Assembly: GCA_030745875.1 (NCBI GenBank)
Contig: JASLNT010000129.1
Location: 1-64,000 of the forward strand
Direction: 5' to 3'
Origin: Phycisphaerae bacterium
GTDB taxonomy: Bacteria > Planctomycetota > Phycisphaerae > SM23-33
Length of the DNA: 64,000 nt
This document shows positions 52,020 to 59,135 of the stretch, piece by piece (position 1 is the first letter of the stretch; each line of letters begins with the position of its first letter). The notes beneath the pieces were generated by a model. That model was not told the origin of the DNA. It searched no databases and saw only the letters and a list, made by a program, of their open reading frames with translations. The translations under genes were made by a program, and so were the position numbers.

Positions 52020-52030
52020 CAATTGCTATT
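52015..52030. repeat. 16-bp palindrome spanning two convergent stop codons
   Basis: AATAGCAATTGCTATT is a perfect palindrome containing the TAG stop of the deacetylase gene on the plus strand and the TAG stop of thiC on the minus strand. It may be a weak bidirectional terminator or a by-product of the two stops. Confidence 0.6.
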
Positions 52031-53333
52031 GCCCGGTTTCAAGGCTCTCTTTGAGTTCGTTGCTGATCCGCATGGCACACCAATCATGTCCGCACATACT
52101 GCAGTAGTCAATATCGGTGTCGAGATCCCGTGTACGAATCTCGCGTGCGGTTTCGGAATCGAAAGCAAGTTCAAACTGCCTTTCCCACTCGAAATTCGCC
52201 CGAGCGTCGGACATCTTGTCGTCCCAGTCTCTGGCTCCAGGAATTCCGCGCGCCACGTCTCCGGCGTGTGCGGCTATTTTGTATGCGATGCAGCCGGCTT
52301 TTACGTCTTCGGGGGTCGGCAGGGACAGGTGCTCGCTGGGGGTGACGTAGCACAGGAAACTGGCTCCTGCGGATGCGGCGGCGGTGGCGCCGATGGTCGA
52401 GGTGATGTGGTCGTATCCGGGAAATACGTCGCTGACGATCGGACCGAGCACGTAAAACGGCGCCCCGTGACAGACTTCCTGCTGGCGTTGTATGTTCATT
52501 TCGATCTGATCAAACGGAACGTGTCCGGGTCCTTCGACCATGACCTGCACCCCAGCGTCGCGAGCACGCAGAACCAATTCGCCAAGCACGTCGAGTTCGG
52601 CAAACTGGGCTTCGTCAGATGCATCAGCCAGACAGCCCGGACGCAACCCATCGCCCAGCGAATACGTGATATCGTATTCCAGCATGATGGCGTTGATCTC
52701 GTCGAACAGTTCGTACATGGGATTCTCGCGACCGTGATAGTCCATCCATTTGGCCAGCAGGCTCCCGCCCCGCGAGACGATGCCCATCTTTCGCTTACAC
52801 GCAAGCGGAATGTGGTTTCTCAGCAGACCGGCGTGGATGGTGAAGAAGTCGACGCCCTGAGCGGCCTGTGTTGCTATTGTCGCCAGGATGTCGTCGCTGG
52901 TGAGTTCTTCAACGGGCTTGTCAATGATCATCGAGTAGATCGGAACCGTACCCAGCGGGATCGAAGAGTTCGCGATAAGATGCGTTCTAATCTCATCCAA
53001 ATCTCCGCCGGTCGACAGATCCATGACGGCGTCAGCCCCATATCGCACAGCCCAACTCAGTTTCTGTAGTTCGGCATCCTTGCAGGAACTGTCGGGCGAA
53101 GAGCCGATGTTGGCGTTTATCTTCGTGGTCACCGCCCGCCCTATCCCACATGGGTCCAGGGATGTAGCGGCGCTGTCGGCCGGGCTCAGGTGAACGCGAT
53201 TGGCGGGAATTATGAGTCGCCCGGCTGCGATTTCATCGCGAATGACGTCAACCGAGGTGTTCTCTCTGTTCGCAACACGACGCATCTGGTCGGTTACATG
53301 CCCGTCGCGTGCTTCGAGGTACTGTGTTGTCAT
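52026..53333 (-). CDS. thiC: Phosphomethylpyrimidine synthase ThiC
   Basis: ThiC is a radical SAM enzyme that rearranges aminoimidazole ribotide to the hydroxymethylpyrimidine phosphate of thiamine. The 435-residue protein has the core fold (INANIGSSPDSSC, AVRYGADAVMDLSTGG, GTVPIYSM, FFTIHAGLLRNHI, VEGPGHVPFDQIEMN) and the C-terminal cluster motif CSMCGHDWC (CxxCxxxxC). It is the short form without the N-terminal ThiC-associated domain. The ATG at 53333 has GGAG six bases away; a longer frame would run into the leader hairpin. A TPP riboswitch upstream (53413-53513) places it under thiamine pyrophosphate control. No other thiamine gene is in the window. Confidence 0.96.
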   Translation of the reverse strand: MTTQYLEARDGHVTDQMRRVANRENTSVDVIRDEIAAGRLIIPANRVHLSPADSAATSLDPCGIGRAVTTKINANIGSSPDSSCKDAELQKLSWAVRYGADAVMDLSTGGDLDEIRTHLIANSSIPLGTVPIYSMIIDKPVEELTSDDILATIATQAAQGVDFFTIHAGLLRNHIPLACKRKMGIVSRGGSLLAKWMDYHGRENPMYELFDEINAIMLEYDITYSLGDGLRPGCLADASDEAQFAELDVLGELVLRARDAGVQVMVEGPGHVPFDQIEMNIQRQQEVCHGAPFYVLGPIVSDVFPGYDHITSTIGATAAASAGASFLCYVTPSEHLSLPTPEDVKAGCIAYKIAAHAGDVARGIPGARDWDDKMSDARANFEWERQFELAFDSETAREIRTRDLDTDIDYCSMCGHDWCAMRISNELKESLETGQ

Positions 53334-53366
53334 ACTCGTCTCCGTCGGCGTCTGTGCGCACAAGAT

Positions 53367-53390
53367 CGGCCGCCAGTAATCCGGCGGCCG
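53367..53390 (-). promoter_or_regulatory. Hairpin in the thiC leader, probable expression platform
   Basis: CGGCCGCC and GGCGGCCG pair perfectly around an 8-base loop, 34 bases before the thiC ATG and downstream of the TPP aptamer. No T-run follows, so a switch acting on translation or through Rho is likelier than an intrinsic terminator. Confidence 0.5.
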
Positions 53391-53412
53391 AAACAACTAA
53401 CGCACCCGCGGT

Positions 53413-53513
53413 CGTTTCGGTCCACTTCCCTACGCAGTTCACCCGGCCGCAGCCGAGTTCAATGATCAGGTTCCAAGGGTCTTCTCAGTTCAGGTCCACA
53501 CCAAGACCAAACG
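53413..53513 (-). promoter_or_regulatory. TPP riboswitch (thi box) controlling thiC
   Basis: On the minus strand the conserved blocks of the TPP aptamer appear in order: P1 CGTTTGGTC (53505-53513), CTGAGAAGACC, TTGGAACCTGATCA and GCGTAGGGAAGTGG. They are closed by GACCGAAACG (53413-53422), which pairs with the 5' arm with one bulged G. The P5 region is longer than usual and contains an extra 6-bp hairpin closing TGCG. The aptamer ends 79 bases before the thiC ATG. It should reduce thiC expression when thiamine pyrophosphate is abundant. Confidence 0.95.
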
Positions 53514-53532
53514 CCCCTAGCGAACTGTAACG

Positions 53533-53561
53533 ATACTATCACAAGGCGTTGGTTGGGGCAA
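53533..53561 (-). promoter_or_regulatory. Putative promoter of the thiC riboswitch transcript
   Basis: On the minus strand TTGCCC (53556-53561), 17 bases, then TAGTAT (53533-53538). Transcription would start close to 53526, just before the aptamer. Confidence 0.55.
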
Positions 53562-53601
53562 GTCTTGGGGGAGCATATACGAGGGGACTCTAGCGGACCG
53601 G

Positions 53602-54375
53602 TCAGGTTTTGGCGTTTGAGCGGTCGTCAGTGGCTCGGGCGATACGGTCGCGAAGGTCGGCGGCCTCCTCGTAGCGTTCATCCGAAATGGCCTGGTCCAG
53701 CGCATCGCGGAGTTCCTGGACCGGATCCTTGGGGATTCCGCTTTCGATCTCGCCAGCCAGAGCGCGGAGCATGACCAGTTCGGTGGACTCATCAGCCATG
53801 TCGGGATGGTCGAACCGCTCGAAGAATTCTTTTATTTTTGCGATGCCCTCTTCGATCAGGCTCAGGGCGGCTTTGGGGCGCTGGTCGCGAACCAGAAGCT
53901 GCGCCTCAGCGCGAGTGTTCATCATGAGGACATACGGGCGATACTGTTCCAAGACGTACCTGTCCGAAGCGTCATGGGCGTATTTGGCGCAAAAGTCCAT
54001 AAGCACTAGATTACGCTCAGTATCGCGAGCGACTGACGAATAATCCTCAAGCACAAACTCAGCGAGATAGCGATGATAGTACAGCACCGCTTCGCTCCGC
54101 AAAAGTTCGCAGGCGCGCTCGTCGAGAGTGAATCCTTCATCGCTACCGGAGTCTGCGACCTGACTTGCAAGTTCCTGACGATAGTAATCCAGCAGGCTCT
54201 CGCAATCGTGAGGGCGCTGACCGTCAGGCCTCCCTTGCGAATTCATCTGCAGAATGCCCAGATCGAGGCGAAGTTGTATCTTCTCAACGCCATCGGACCC
54301 ATTGATCCTCCGAGCGGTTATCTGCCCAGGCCGGTAAGGCCACTCATCCATTATGTCGCCGATATCCAGATTCAT
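53602..54375 (-). CDS. UVR-motif protein of unknown function
   Basis: The 257-residue soluble protein opens MNLDIGDIMDEWPYRPGQ and continues VEKIQLRLDLGILQMNSQGRPDGQRPHDCESLLDYY. As I recall, this arrangement is shared by a conserved family seen mainly in planctomycetes. The middle is helical and may form TPR-like pairs (YVLMMNTRAEAQLLVRDQRPKAALSLIEEGIAKI). The C-terminus (about 220-250) is a UVR motif (QELRDALDQAISDERYEEAADLRDRI), the helical pair by which UvrB and UvrC interact and which also occurs in McsA. Its binding partner is unknown. The start at 54375 fits the family; a longer frame to 54426 has no ribosome-binding site. Confidence 0.75.
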   Translation of the reverse strand: MNLDIGDIMDEWPYRPGQITARRINGSDGVEKIQLRLDLGILQMNSQGRPDGQRPHDCESLLDYYRQELASQVADSGSDEGFTLDERACELLRSEAVLYYHRYLAEFVLEDYSSVARDTERNLVLMDFCAKYAHDASDRYVLEQYRPYVLMMNTRAEAQLLVRDQRPKAALSLIEEGIAKIKEFFERFDHPDMADESTELVMLRALAGEIESGIPKDPVQELRDALDQAISDERYEEAADLRDRIARATDDRSNAKT

Positions 54376-54559
54376 TGCGCTCTTTTCGGGCAGTCCAGAC
54401 CAGCTAATGGTCTTTCCGTCCACCATTGAATTCTAGCAGTTTCCGATCGGAACGTCCAAGAAATCATCCCGTTTGAAACACGAATATAGAAAGCCTGCCC
54501 GATGGAAATCACACTCCACCGGGCAGGCGTAATCAGGTTTCACGTGAAGCTCGTCAGGC

Positions 54560-56479
54560 TCAGAGGTACTTTCCTCTGGCCGTGTAGCTGGTGTGCAAGA
54601 GCTTGTGGCTGATGTGTCCGCAGGGACCATCGGTCAGGAATTTTTCGTAGAGTTCCCAGACAACCGGGTTTTCGTGAGATTTCCTAACACCGTAAGCTTC
54701 ATCTTCGGCGTAGATCGCCTCGGCGCGTGCAGCCCGAATTTCCGGGGTGGTCGGAATCGGCTGACCGCCGCCGCCCAGGCATCCGCCCGGACAGGCCATG
54801 AATTCGATAAAGTGACACTCGCTGAACGGACCTCCGTTCTTGATATCTTCCAGAACTTTCTTGGCGTTGGCCGTTCCGTGGCAGACGCCGACCTTCAGTG
54901 TCGCGCCCTTCAGCCAATCCCAATTGGGAACCAGATCTTTGAGGACGTCCGGAACGGGACCGACATTTTCGATCGGCAGTTCAACCATGCGAGCTCCTTC
55001 AAACCCGCGTATCGGCATGATGTTGGCGTGCTCGAAGAGGTCTTCGACCTTCACCCCGCAAACCAATTCGATAACGGTTCGCAGCGCCGCTTCCATCACT
55101 CCGCCGGTGGCGCCGAAAATCACGCCCGAACCGGTGGCTGTTCCAAACGGAGAGTCAAAATCCGTTTTGGGCATATCCGGCAGGTGGATGCCCGCTTCGG
55201 AAATCATCTTGGCCAGTTCGCGGGTCGTCAGACCGTAGTCCACGTCCTTGAAACCGCTGTCCGTCATTTCCGGGCGATTGCACTCGAACTTCTTGGCCGA
55301 ACAGGGCATCAGGGCGACCGACACGACATCTGCGGGGTCGATCCCGTGGTGCTCGGCGTAGAACGTCTTGATAAGCGCCCCGAACATCTGCTGGGGACTC
55401 TTGGCCGACGACATATTCGGCAGCAGTTCCGGATAGAAGTGCTCGATGAACTTAACCCATCCGGGGCTGCAGGAGGTGAACTGCGGCAGAGCGACGGTCT
55501 CGTCCTTCTCAACCAGCGCCTTGTAGAGACGAAGCAACAGTTCCGTGCCTTCTTCGATGATCGTCAGGTCGGCGGTGAAGTTGGTGTCGAACACCTTGTC
55601 AAACCCGCATCGCCGCACCGCCGTGTTCATTTCGAAAGTCATCGGCGTTCCAGGTTCCAGCCCGAAGCACTCGCCGATACCGGCACGCGGGCTCGGCGCT
55701 GTCTGCAGCGTGACGTGTTTTGTCGGATCGTCGATAGCGGCCCACACTTCGTCCGTAGGATCGTTCGCCGTCAGCGCGCCGGTTGGGCAACGGTTGATGC
55801 ACTGCCCGCAGTTAATGCAAACCACTTCGCCCAGAGGCCTGTCCTGGAAAGTCTCGATCGTGGTTTCGGTGCTTCGGTGGGCTGCTTCCAGCACTCCGAC
55901 TTCCTGGAGATCGATGCAGGTGCGGACGCATCGGCGGCAGAGAACGCACTTGTTCATATCGCGCGCCACGGAGTGGCTTGAGTTGTCCTTTTCGTACATG
56001 GGCTTTTCGGGGTGCCCAAAACGGAAGAAGTCCACGCCGTATTCCTTAGCCAGCGACTGCAGTTCGCAGTTATTGTTGCGGAAACACGCATAACACTCGC
56101 CGTAATGCTTGCTGAGCAGCAGATCGATAATGTGCCTGCGTGCGTGTCTGACTTGGGGCGTGTGCGTCTTAATGTTCAGCGGCGAGGTAATCGGGTAGGC
56201 GCACGAAGCCTGGAGAGCTCGCTGGTTTTCAACTTCGACAACACAGACGCGGCAAACACCGGCGACGCACAGGTCGTCGTGGTGGCAGAGCGTGGGAATA
56301 TGGATGCCGAATTTCTTGGCGGCTTCCAAGATCGTAGTGCCCATTGGAACTTTGATTTTGTTGTCGTCGATGGTGATTGTGATCTGCGCGCCGATCGCAT
56401 TAACTTCACCAGGCTTATCCACCACCTGGCCCCGCTGTGCCTTGGGGGCGCGATCAGTGTCTTTGATATTGTCTGTCAT
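54560..56479 (-). CDS. hydA: NAD-linked [FeFe] hydrogenase catalytic subunit
   Basis: The 639-residue protein is the H2-forming subunit of a trimeric hydrogenase of the HydABC/HndABCD type, which can bifurcate electrons between NADH and ferredoxin. Domain order: [2Fe-2S] ferredoxin (about 30-110, CHHDDLCVAGVCRVCVV), His-Cys segment (HYGECYACFRNNNC), two [4Fe-4S] clusters (CVLCRRCVRTC, CINCGQCINRC), then the H-cluster domain with TSCSPGW, MPCSAKKFECNRPE and EFMACPGGCLGGGGQP, and the small C-terminal HydA domain (ending HISHKLLHTSYTARGKY). The first H-cluster motif has Ser in place of the second Cys, a variant that, from memory, occurs in related HydA proteins. It is the last gene of the operon. 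The maturases HydE, HydF and HydG are not in the window. Confidence 0.95.
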   Translation of the reverse strand: MTDNIKDTDRAPKAQRGQVVDKPGEVNAIGAQITITIDDNKIKVPMGTTILEAAKKFGIHIPTLCHHDDLCVAGVCRVCVVEVENQRALQASCAYPITSPLNIKTHTPQVRHARRHIIDLLLSKHYGECYACFRNNNCELQSLAKEYGVDFFRFGHPEKPMYEKDNSSHSVARDMNKCVLCRRCVRTCIDLQEVGVLEAAHRSTETTIETFQDRPLGEVVCINCGQCINRCPTGALTANDPTDEVWAAIDDPTKHVTLQTAPSPRAGIGECFGLEPGTPMTFEMNTAVRRCGFDKVFDTNFTADLTIIEEGTELLLRLYKALVEKDETVALPQFTSCSPGWVKFIEHFYPELLPNMSSAKSPQQMFGALIKTFYAEHHGIDPADVVSVALMPCSAKKFECNRPEMTDSGFKDVDYGLTTRELAKMISEAGIHLPDMPKTDFDSPFGTATGSGVIFGATGGVMEAALRTVIELVCGVKVEDLFEHANIMPIRGFEGARMVELPIENVGPVPDVLKDLVPNWDWLKGATLKVGVCHGTANAKKVLEDIKNGGPFSECHFIEFMACPGGCLGGGGQPIPTTPEIRAARAEAIYAEDEAYGVRKSHENPVVWELYEKFLTDGPCGHISHKLLHTSYTARGKYL

Positions 56480-56500
56480 TATTCGTTCCTTAGTCCGTAA

Positions 56501-57682
56501 TCAGGCGACTGCCCCTTCGAGGCGACCGAGTATTTCGTGAGAGAAATGCTCGACAACCGACAGAAAAGCGTTCGGGCTCGACTGCCCCAATCCGCACTTT
56601 GAGGCCACCTGCATAGTCTTGCCAAGCGAGCAAAGTTCGTTGAGGTATTTCACCGAGCACGTGCCTACAGCGAGCATCCTTACGCCTTCAAGCAGTTTCT
56701 CATTGCCTTCACGACAGGGAGTGCATTGCCCACAGGATTCCTCCACGAAGAATTCCATGAAGTTCTCTACGACATCAAGCATGTCCCGATCGGGTCCGAA
56801 GATGATTACCGACCCGCCGGTTGCCACATCCTCAAAAGCAATTTTACGATCGAACTGTTCCGCCGGTATGCACTGGCCCGACGCCCCGCCGATCTGAACG
56901 GCCTTGCTGTCTTCGGCTCCAGTCGCCTGGAGGACATCGTTGATGCTGACACCCAAGGGAAACTCATATACGCCCGGATTCGCGCAATCGCCCGATATGC
57001 TCAGGAGTTTCGGACCGACCGACTGTTCCGTGCCGATACTTTGGAACCACTCGGCTCCCTTGGCGAAAATGCACGCCGCCCAAGCCAGCGTTTCAACATT
57101 ATTGACAACTGTTGGCCTTCCGCGATATCCGGTGTCCACCGGGAACGGCGGGCGATTTCTCGGTTCGCCGCGGTGGCCTTCGAGCGACTCGATAAGCGCC
57201 GTCTCCTCACCGCACACGTACGCCCCGCTGCCCATGCGGATCTCGATATCAAAATCGAATCCGTCCCTGCCGGCGGCGCCCTGTCCGAGCATTCCGTCGT
57301 CTCGGCGTCTGGCCAGAGCGTCCTCGAGGTCCTTCATCAGGTAGATGTACTCACCACGAAGATAGAGAATGCCCTTCTGTGCTCCGACGGCAATGGCGGC
57401 AATGGTCATGCCGTCAAACACCAGATCGACGTACTCACTGAGGATCACGCGATCTTTGAACGTTCCAGGCTCGCCTTCATCTGCGTTGCAGACGATGAAT
57501 TTGTCGGGTCCGACAGCCGCAGCGGCCAGGTTCCACTTGGCGGAAACCGGGAATCCCGCTCCGCCTCGCCCCCTCATCTTGGCGACCTGCATTGCGGCCA
57601 GGATGTCGGCTCGCCCGCCGGAGGCGGCGGCTTTTAAGCCCGCGTAGGCTTCTACTTGACGGAATGTCAGTTCAGTATTCAT
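56501..57682 (-). CDS. hydB: NADH-binding flavoprotein subunit of hydrogenase (NuoF/HydB-like)
   Basis: The 393-residue protein is related to NuoF. It has the FMN/NADH-binding core (GRGGAGFPVSAKWNLA, NADEGEPGTFKDR, GAYVCGEETALIESLEG with RPPFPVDTGYRGRPTVVNNVET), the SLBB region (GVYEFPLGVSIND) and the C-terminal [4Fe-4S] motif EESCGQCTPCREG followed by a distal Cys. Typical HydB proteins carry an added N-terminal thioredoxin-like domain and C-terminal ferredoxin; both are missing, so this is the compact form. The ATG overlaps the stop of the preceding subunit (ATGA), and hydA follows after 21 bases. It passes electrons between NADH and the hydrogenase. Confidence 0.93.
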   Translation of the reverse strand: MNTELTFRQVEAYAGLKAAASGGRADILAAMQVAKMRGRGGAGFPVSAKWNLAAAAVGPDKFIVCNADEGEPGTFKDRVILSEYVDLVFDGMTIAAIAVGAQKGILYLRGEYIYLMKDLEDALARRRDDGMLGQGAAGRDGFDFDIEIRMGSGAYVCGEETALIESLEGHRGEPRNRPPFPVDTGYRGRPTVVNNVETLAWAACIFAKGAEWFQSIGTEQSVGPKLLSISGDCANPGVYEFPLGVSINDVLQATGAEDSKAVQIGGASGQCIPAEQFDRKIAFEDVATGGSVIIFGPDRDMLDVVENFMEFFVEESCGQCTPCREGNEKLLEGVRMLAVGTCSVKYLNELCSLGKTMQVASKCGLGQSSPNAFLSVVEHFSHEILGRLEGAVA

Positions 57683-58200
57683 ACCAGGTGCTCCTCCTCG
57701 CCCTGAATCGCATGCGGTGACAAGCGAGAGCGGCATTCTTCAAGGATTTCCAGAACGCTTTGCGGTGTGACCTTCGTCCAGAGGATATCGTTAACCAGGA
57801 GCGCCGGTCCCTGGTCGCACAGGCCTATGCAATTGGCCCATTCCAGAGTGAACGTTCCGTCAGTCGTAGTCTCACCAAACTTGATTCCCAGCTCGTTCTC
57901 GAGTTGAGCGGCGATACGGTCCTTACCGGCCATGTCGCAACTGATCGTTTGGCACAAACGAATAACAAACCGCCCGAGCGGCTTTTCGCTCAGGAAGCTG
58001 TAGAAAGTAACCACGCCGTGGACCTCGACAGGATGGATGTCCAGAGCGTCTGCAATCTTCTGCATCGCAAAGTCCCTGACGAAACCGTACTTCCTCTGAA
58101 CGGCCTGCAGTATCGGCATGAGCGCGGCTTTATCGGTCCCGCACTTGTCGATCAGGACCTGCAACTCCTGATCCAGTCTATTCCTGTTGGTTACCAACAT
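57679..58200 (-). CDS. hydC: [2Fe-2S] thioredoxin-like hydrogenase subunit (NuoE/HydC-like)
   Basis: The 173-residue protein is related to NuoE: an N-terminal helical bundle (LMPILQAVQRKYGFV, EVHGVVTFYSFL) and a thioredoxin-like [2Fe-2S] domain. The cluster ligands are CQTISC and, further on, CIGLCDQGPALLVND. It is the third subunit of the NAD-linked [FeFe] hydrogenase. The ATG at 58200 has AGGAG eight bases upstream; a GTG two codons earlier is less likely. It overlaps hydB by four bases and follows the response regulator by 24. Confidence 0.93.
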   Translation of the reverse strand: MLVTNRNRLDQELQVLIDKCGTDKAALMPILQAVQRKYGFVRDFAMQKIADALDIHPVEVHGVVTFYSFLSEKPLGRFVIRLCQTISCDMAGKDRIAAQLENELGIKFGETTTDGTFTLEWANCIGLCDQGPALLVNDILWTKVTPQSVLEILEECRSRLSPHAIQGEEEHLV

Positions 58201-58224
58201 CGACACATCTCCTGTTCAGGGCCT

Positions 58225-58602
58225 TTAGTTGCTATCGTTCAACACCGCGCTGACCTTATCTATCAAAACACGGGGGTCTACGGGCTTTTCAATGAATTCG
58301 TCAACGGGCAAGACTTCGTCGTCTCTGTCGAAATCCTGACCGAGCACCTTGCCAATGCTGCTCAGCATCAATATCGGAGCGGAGAAACCCTGGCTTCTCA
58401 GCTCGCGGGCCATCACCATACCGTCGTCAACGGCCTCCATCATGCAATCGAGAATCAACAGTTCCGGACCGAATTCCTGAACCTTCTGCATCCCCGTGCT
58501 GCGACTGGACGCGGTTGCAATGTCGTGCCCCTCCTTCTTCAAGAACATTTCCGCGGCATCCACTACATCGGGGTCGTCGTCAACGATTAGAATCTTAGCC
58601 AT
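58225..58602 (-). CDS. Single-domain response regulator, first gene of hydrogenase operon
   Basis: The 125-residue CheY-like receiver has the acidic pocket D8-D10 (LIVDDDPD), phosphoacceptor D52 (LLILDCMM), S81 in the T/S position (ILMLSS) and K106 followed by P107 (FIEKP). There is no output domain, so it acts through another protein or as a phosphate relay. It lies 24 bases upstream of hydC behind an AAAGGAG site, and a hydrogenase operon led by a receiver suggests a signalling link between redox state and a histidine kinase encoded elsewhere. The operon has a Rex- or CRP-like palindrome at 58766-58781. Confidence 0.92.
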   Translation of the reverse strand: MAKILIVDDDPDVVDAAEMFLKKEGHDIATASSRSTGMQKVQEFGPELLILDCMMEAVDDGMVMARELRSQGFSAPILMLSSIGKVLGQDFDRDDEVLPVDEFIEKPVDPRVLIDKVSAVLNDSN

Positions 58603-58614
58603 CAGCTTCTCCTT

Positions 58615-58635
58615 TCAGACGCCATCGAGCGACGC
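58615..58635 (-). promoter_or_regulatory. Recurrent leader element GCGTCGCTCG...GGCGTCTGA (copy 3, hydrogenase operon)
   Basis: The leader reads GCGTCGCTCG, two bases, GGCGTCTGA and then AAGGAG, the ribosome-binding site of the response regulator. Both blocks match the bamA leader (22916-22938). The function is unknown; a site for a shared regulator or an RNA element is possible. Confidence 0.35.
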
Positions 58636-59055
58636 CCTTGGAATTCCATTCACACCACATTGTTGATTCTATACAACCACGGTACTGCTGTTCGTCCGGC
58701 TCAGTCGGCTTATTGTATTCTGCATTCGCCTGATCTATTCTTCTTTCGGCTGGATCACCCCCTGCTGTGAATTAATTCACAAAGGTAAGAATTGTATTTT
58801 CCATGATTACGGGAGAATCGCAAGCGCTTTTCTCGTTTTCCGGGCAGAAATTTCCCAAAAGAACACTCGTTTTCGGCCTCTTGTCGATGTAACAGATTAT
58901 TTGTACGGCCTTTACATCGACACTTAATTCCCGCAGAAATTCGCCGCGAGCACAATAAGCAGCAGGGCTAATACCAAACTCCCCCCGTCGCAAACTAATC
59001 CGTCGGAACCCGCCGACAAATCACAAACCTCGAAGCAATCGGCGCGGATTGCACC
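58636..59055. other. Intergenic region between hydrogenase operon and oxidoreductase
   Basis: About 530 bases separate the two divergent start codons. They hold the palindrome at 58766-58781, possible -10 boxes on the minus strand (TACAAT at 58791-58796 and near 58713) and the plus-strand promoter at 59056-59083. Two short frames on the minus strand (58755-58993) lack ribosome-binding sites and protein character, so I do not call them genes. Confidence 0.6.
58766..58781. promoter_or_regulatory. Rex-like (or CRP-like) operator palindrome
   Basis: TGTGAATTAATTCACA is a perfect 16-bp palindrome 164 bases upstream of the response regulator ATG. With its flanks it differs by one base from the Rex consensus TTGTGAANNNNTTCACAA. 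It also fits the CRP pattern TGTGA-6-TCACA. A TACAAT on the minus strand (58791-58796) would put the transcription start right at the palindrome, as for a repressor. Rex senses NADH/NAD+, which suits a hydrogenase that uses NADH. Confidence 0.7.
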
Positions 59056-59083
59056 TTGCCTCAGGGGGACATTCAGATACAAT
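59056..59083 (+). promoter_or_regulatory. Putative sigma-70 promoter of the oxidoreductase/pectate lyase operon
   Basis: TTGCCT (59056-59061) and TACAAT (59078-59083) are 16 bases apart; the start codon lies 53 bases downstream of the -10 box. Confidence 0.65.
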
Positions 59084-59135
59084 TATGGTGAACTCGTCGC
59101 AACTCAGGCCCCCTGAAAGAATAGGAGAATCAAGT

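Noticed and set aside
54560-56479. Ser in the first H-cluster motif (TSCSPGW) as a sign of an inactive hydrogenase
   Set aside because: I recall the same text in HydA subunits of related trimeric hydrogenases, and the other two H-cluster motifs are intact, so it is weak evidence for loss of function.
58755-58993. Two small minus-strand frames upstream of the hydrogenase operon
   Set aside because: They lack ribosome-binding sites and overlap the regulatory palindrome; their translations look random.
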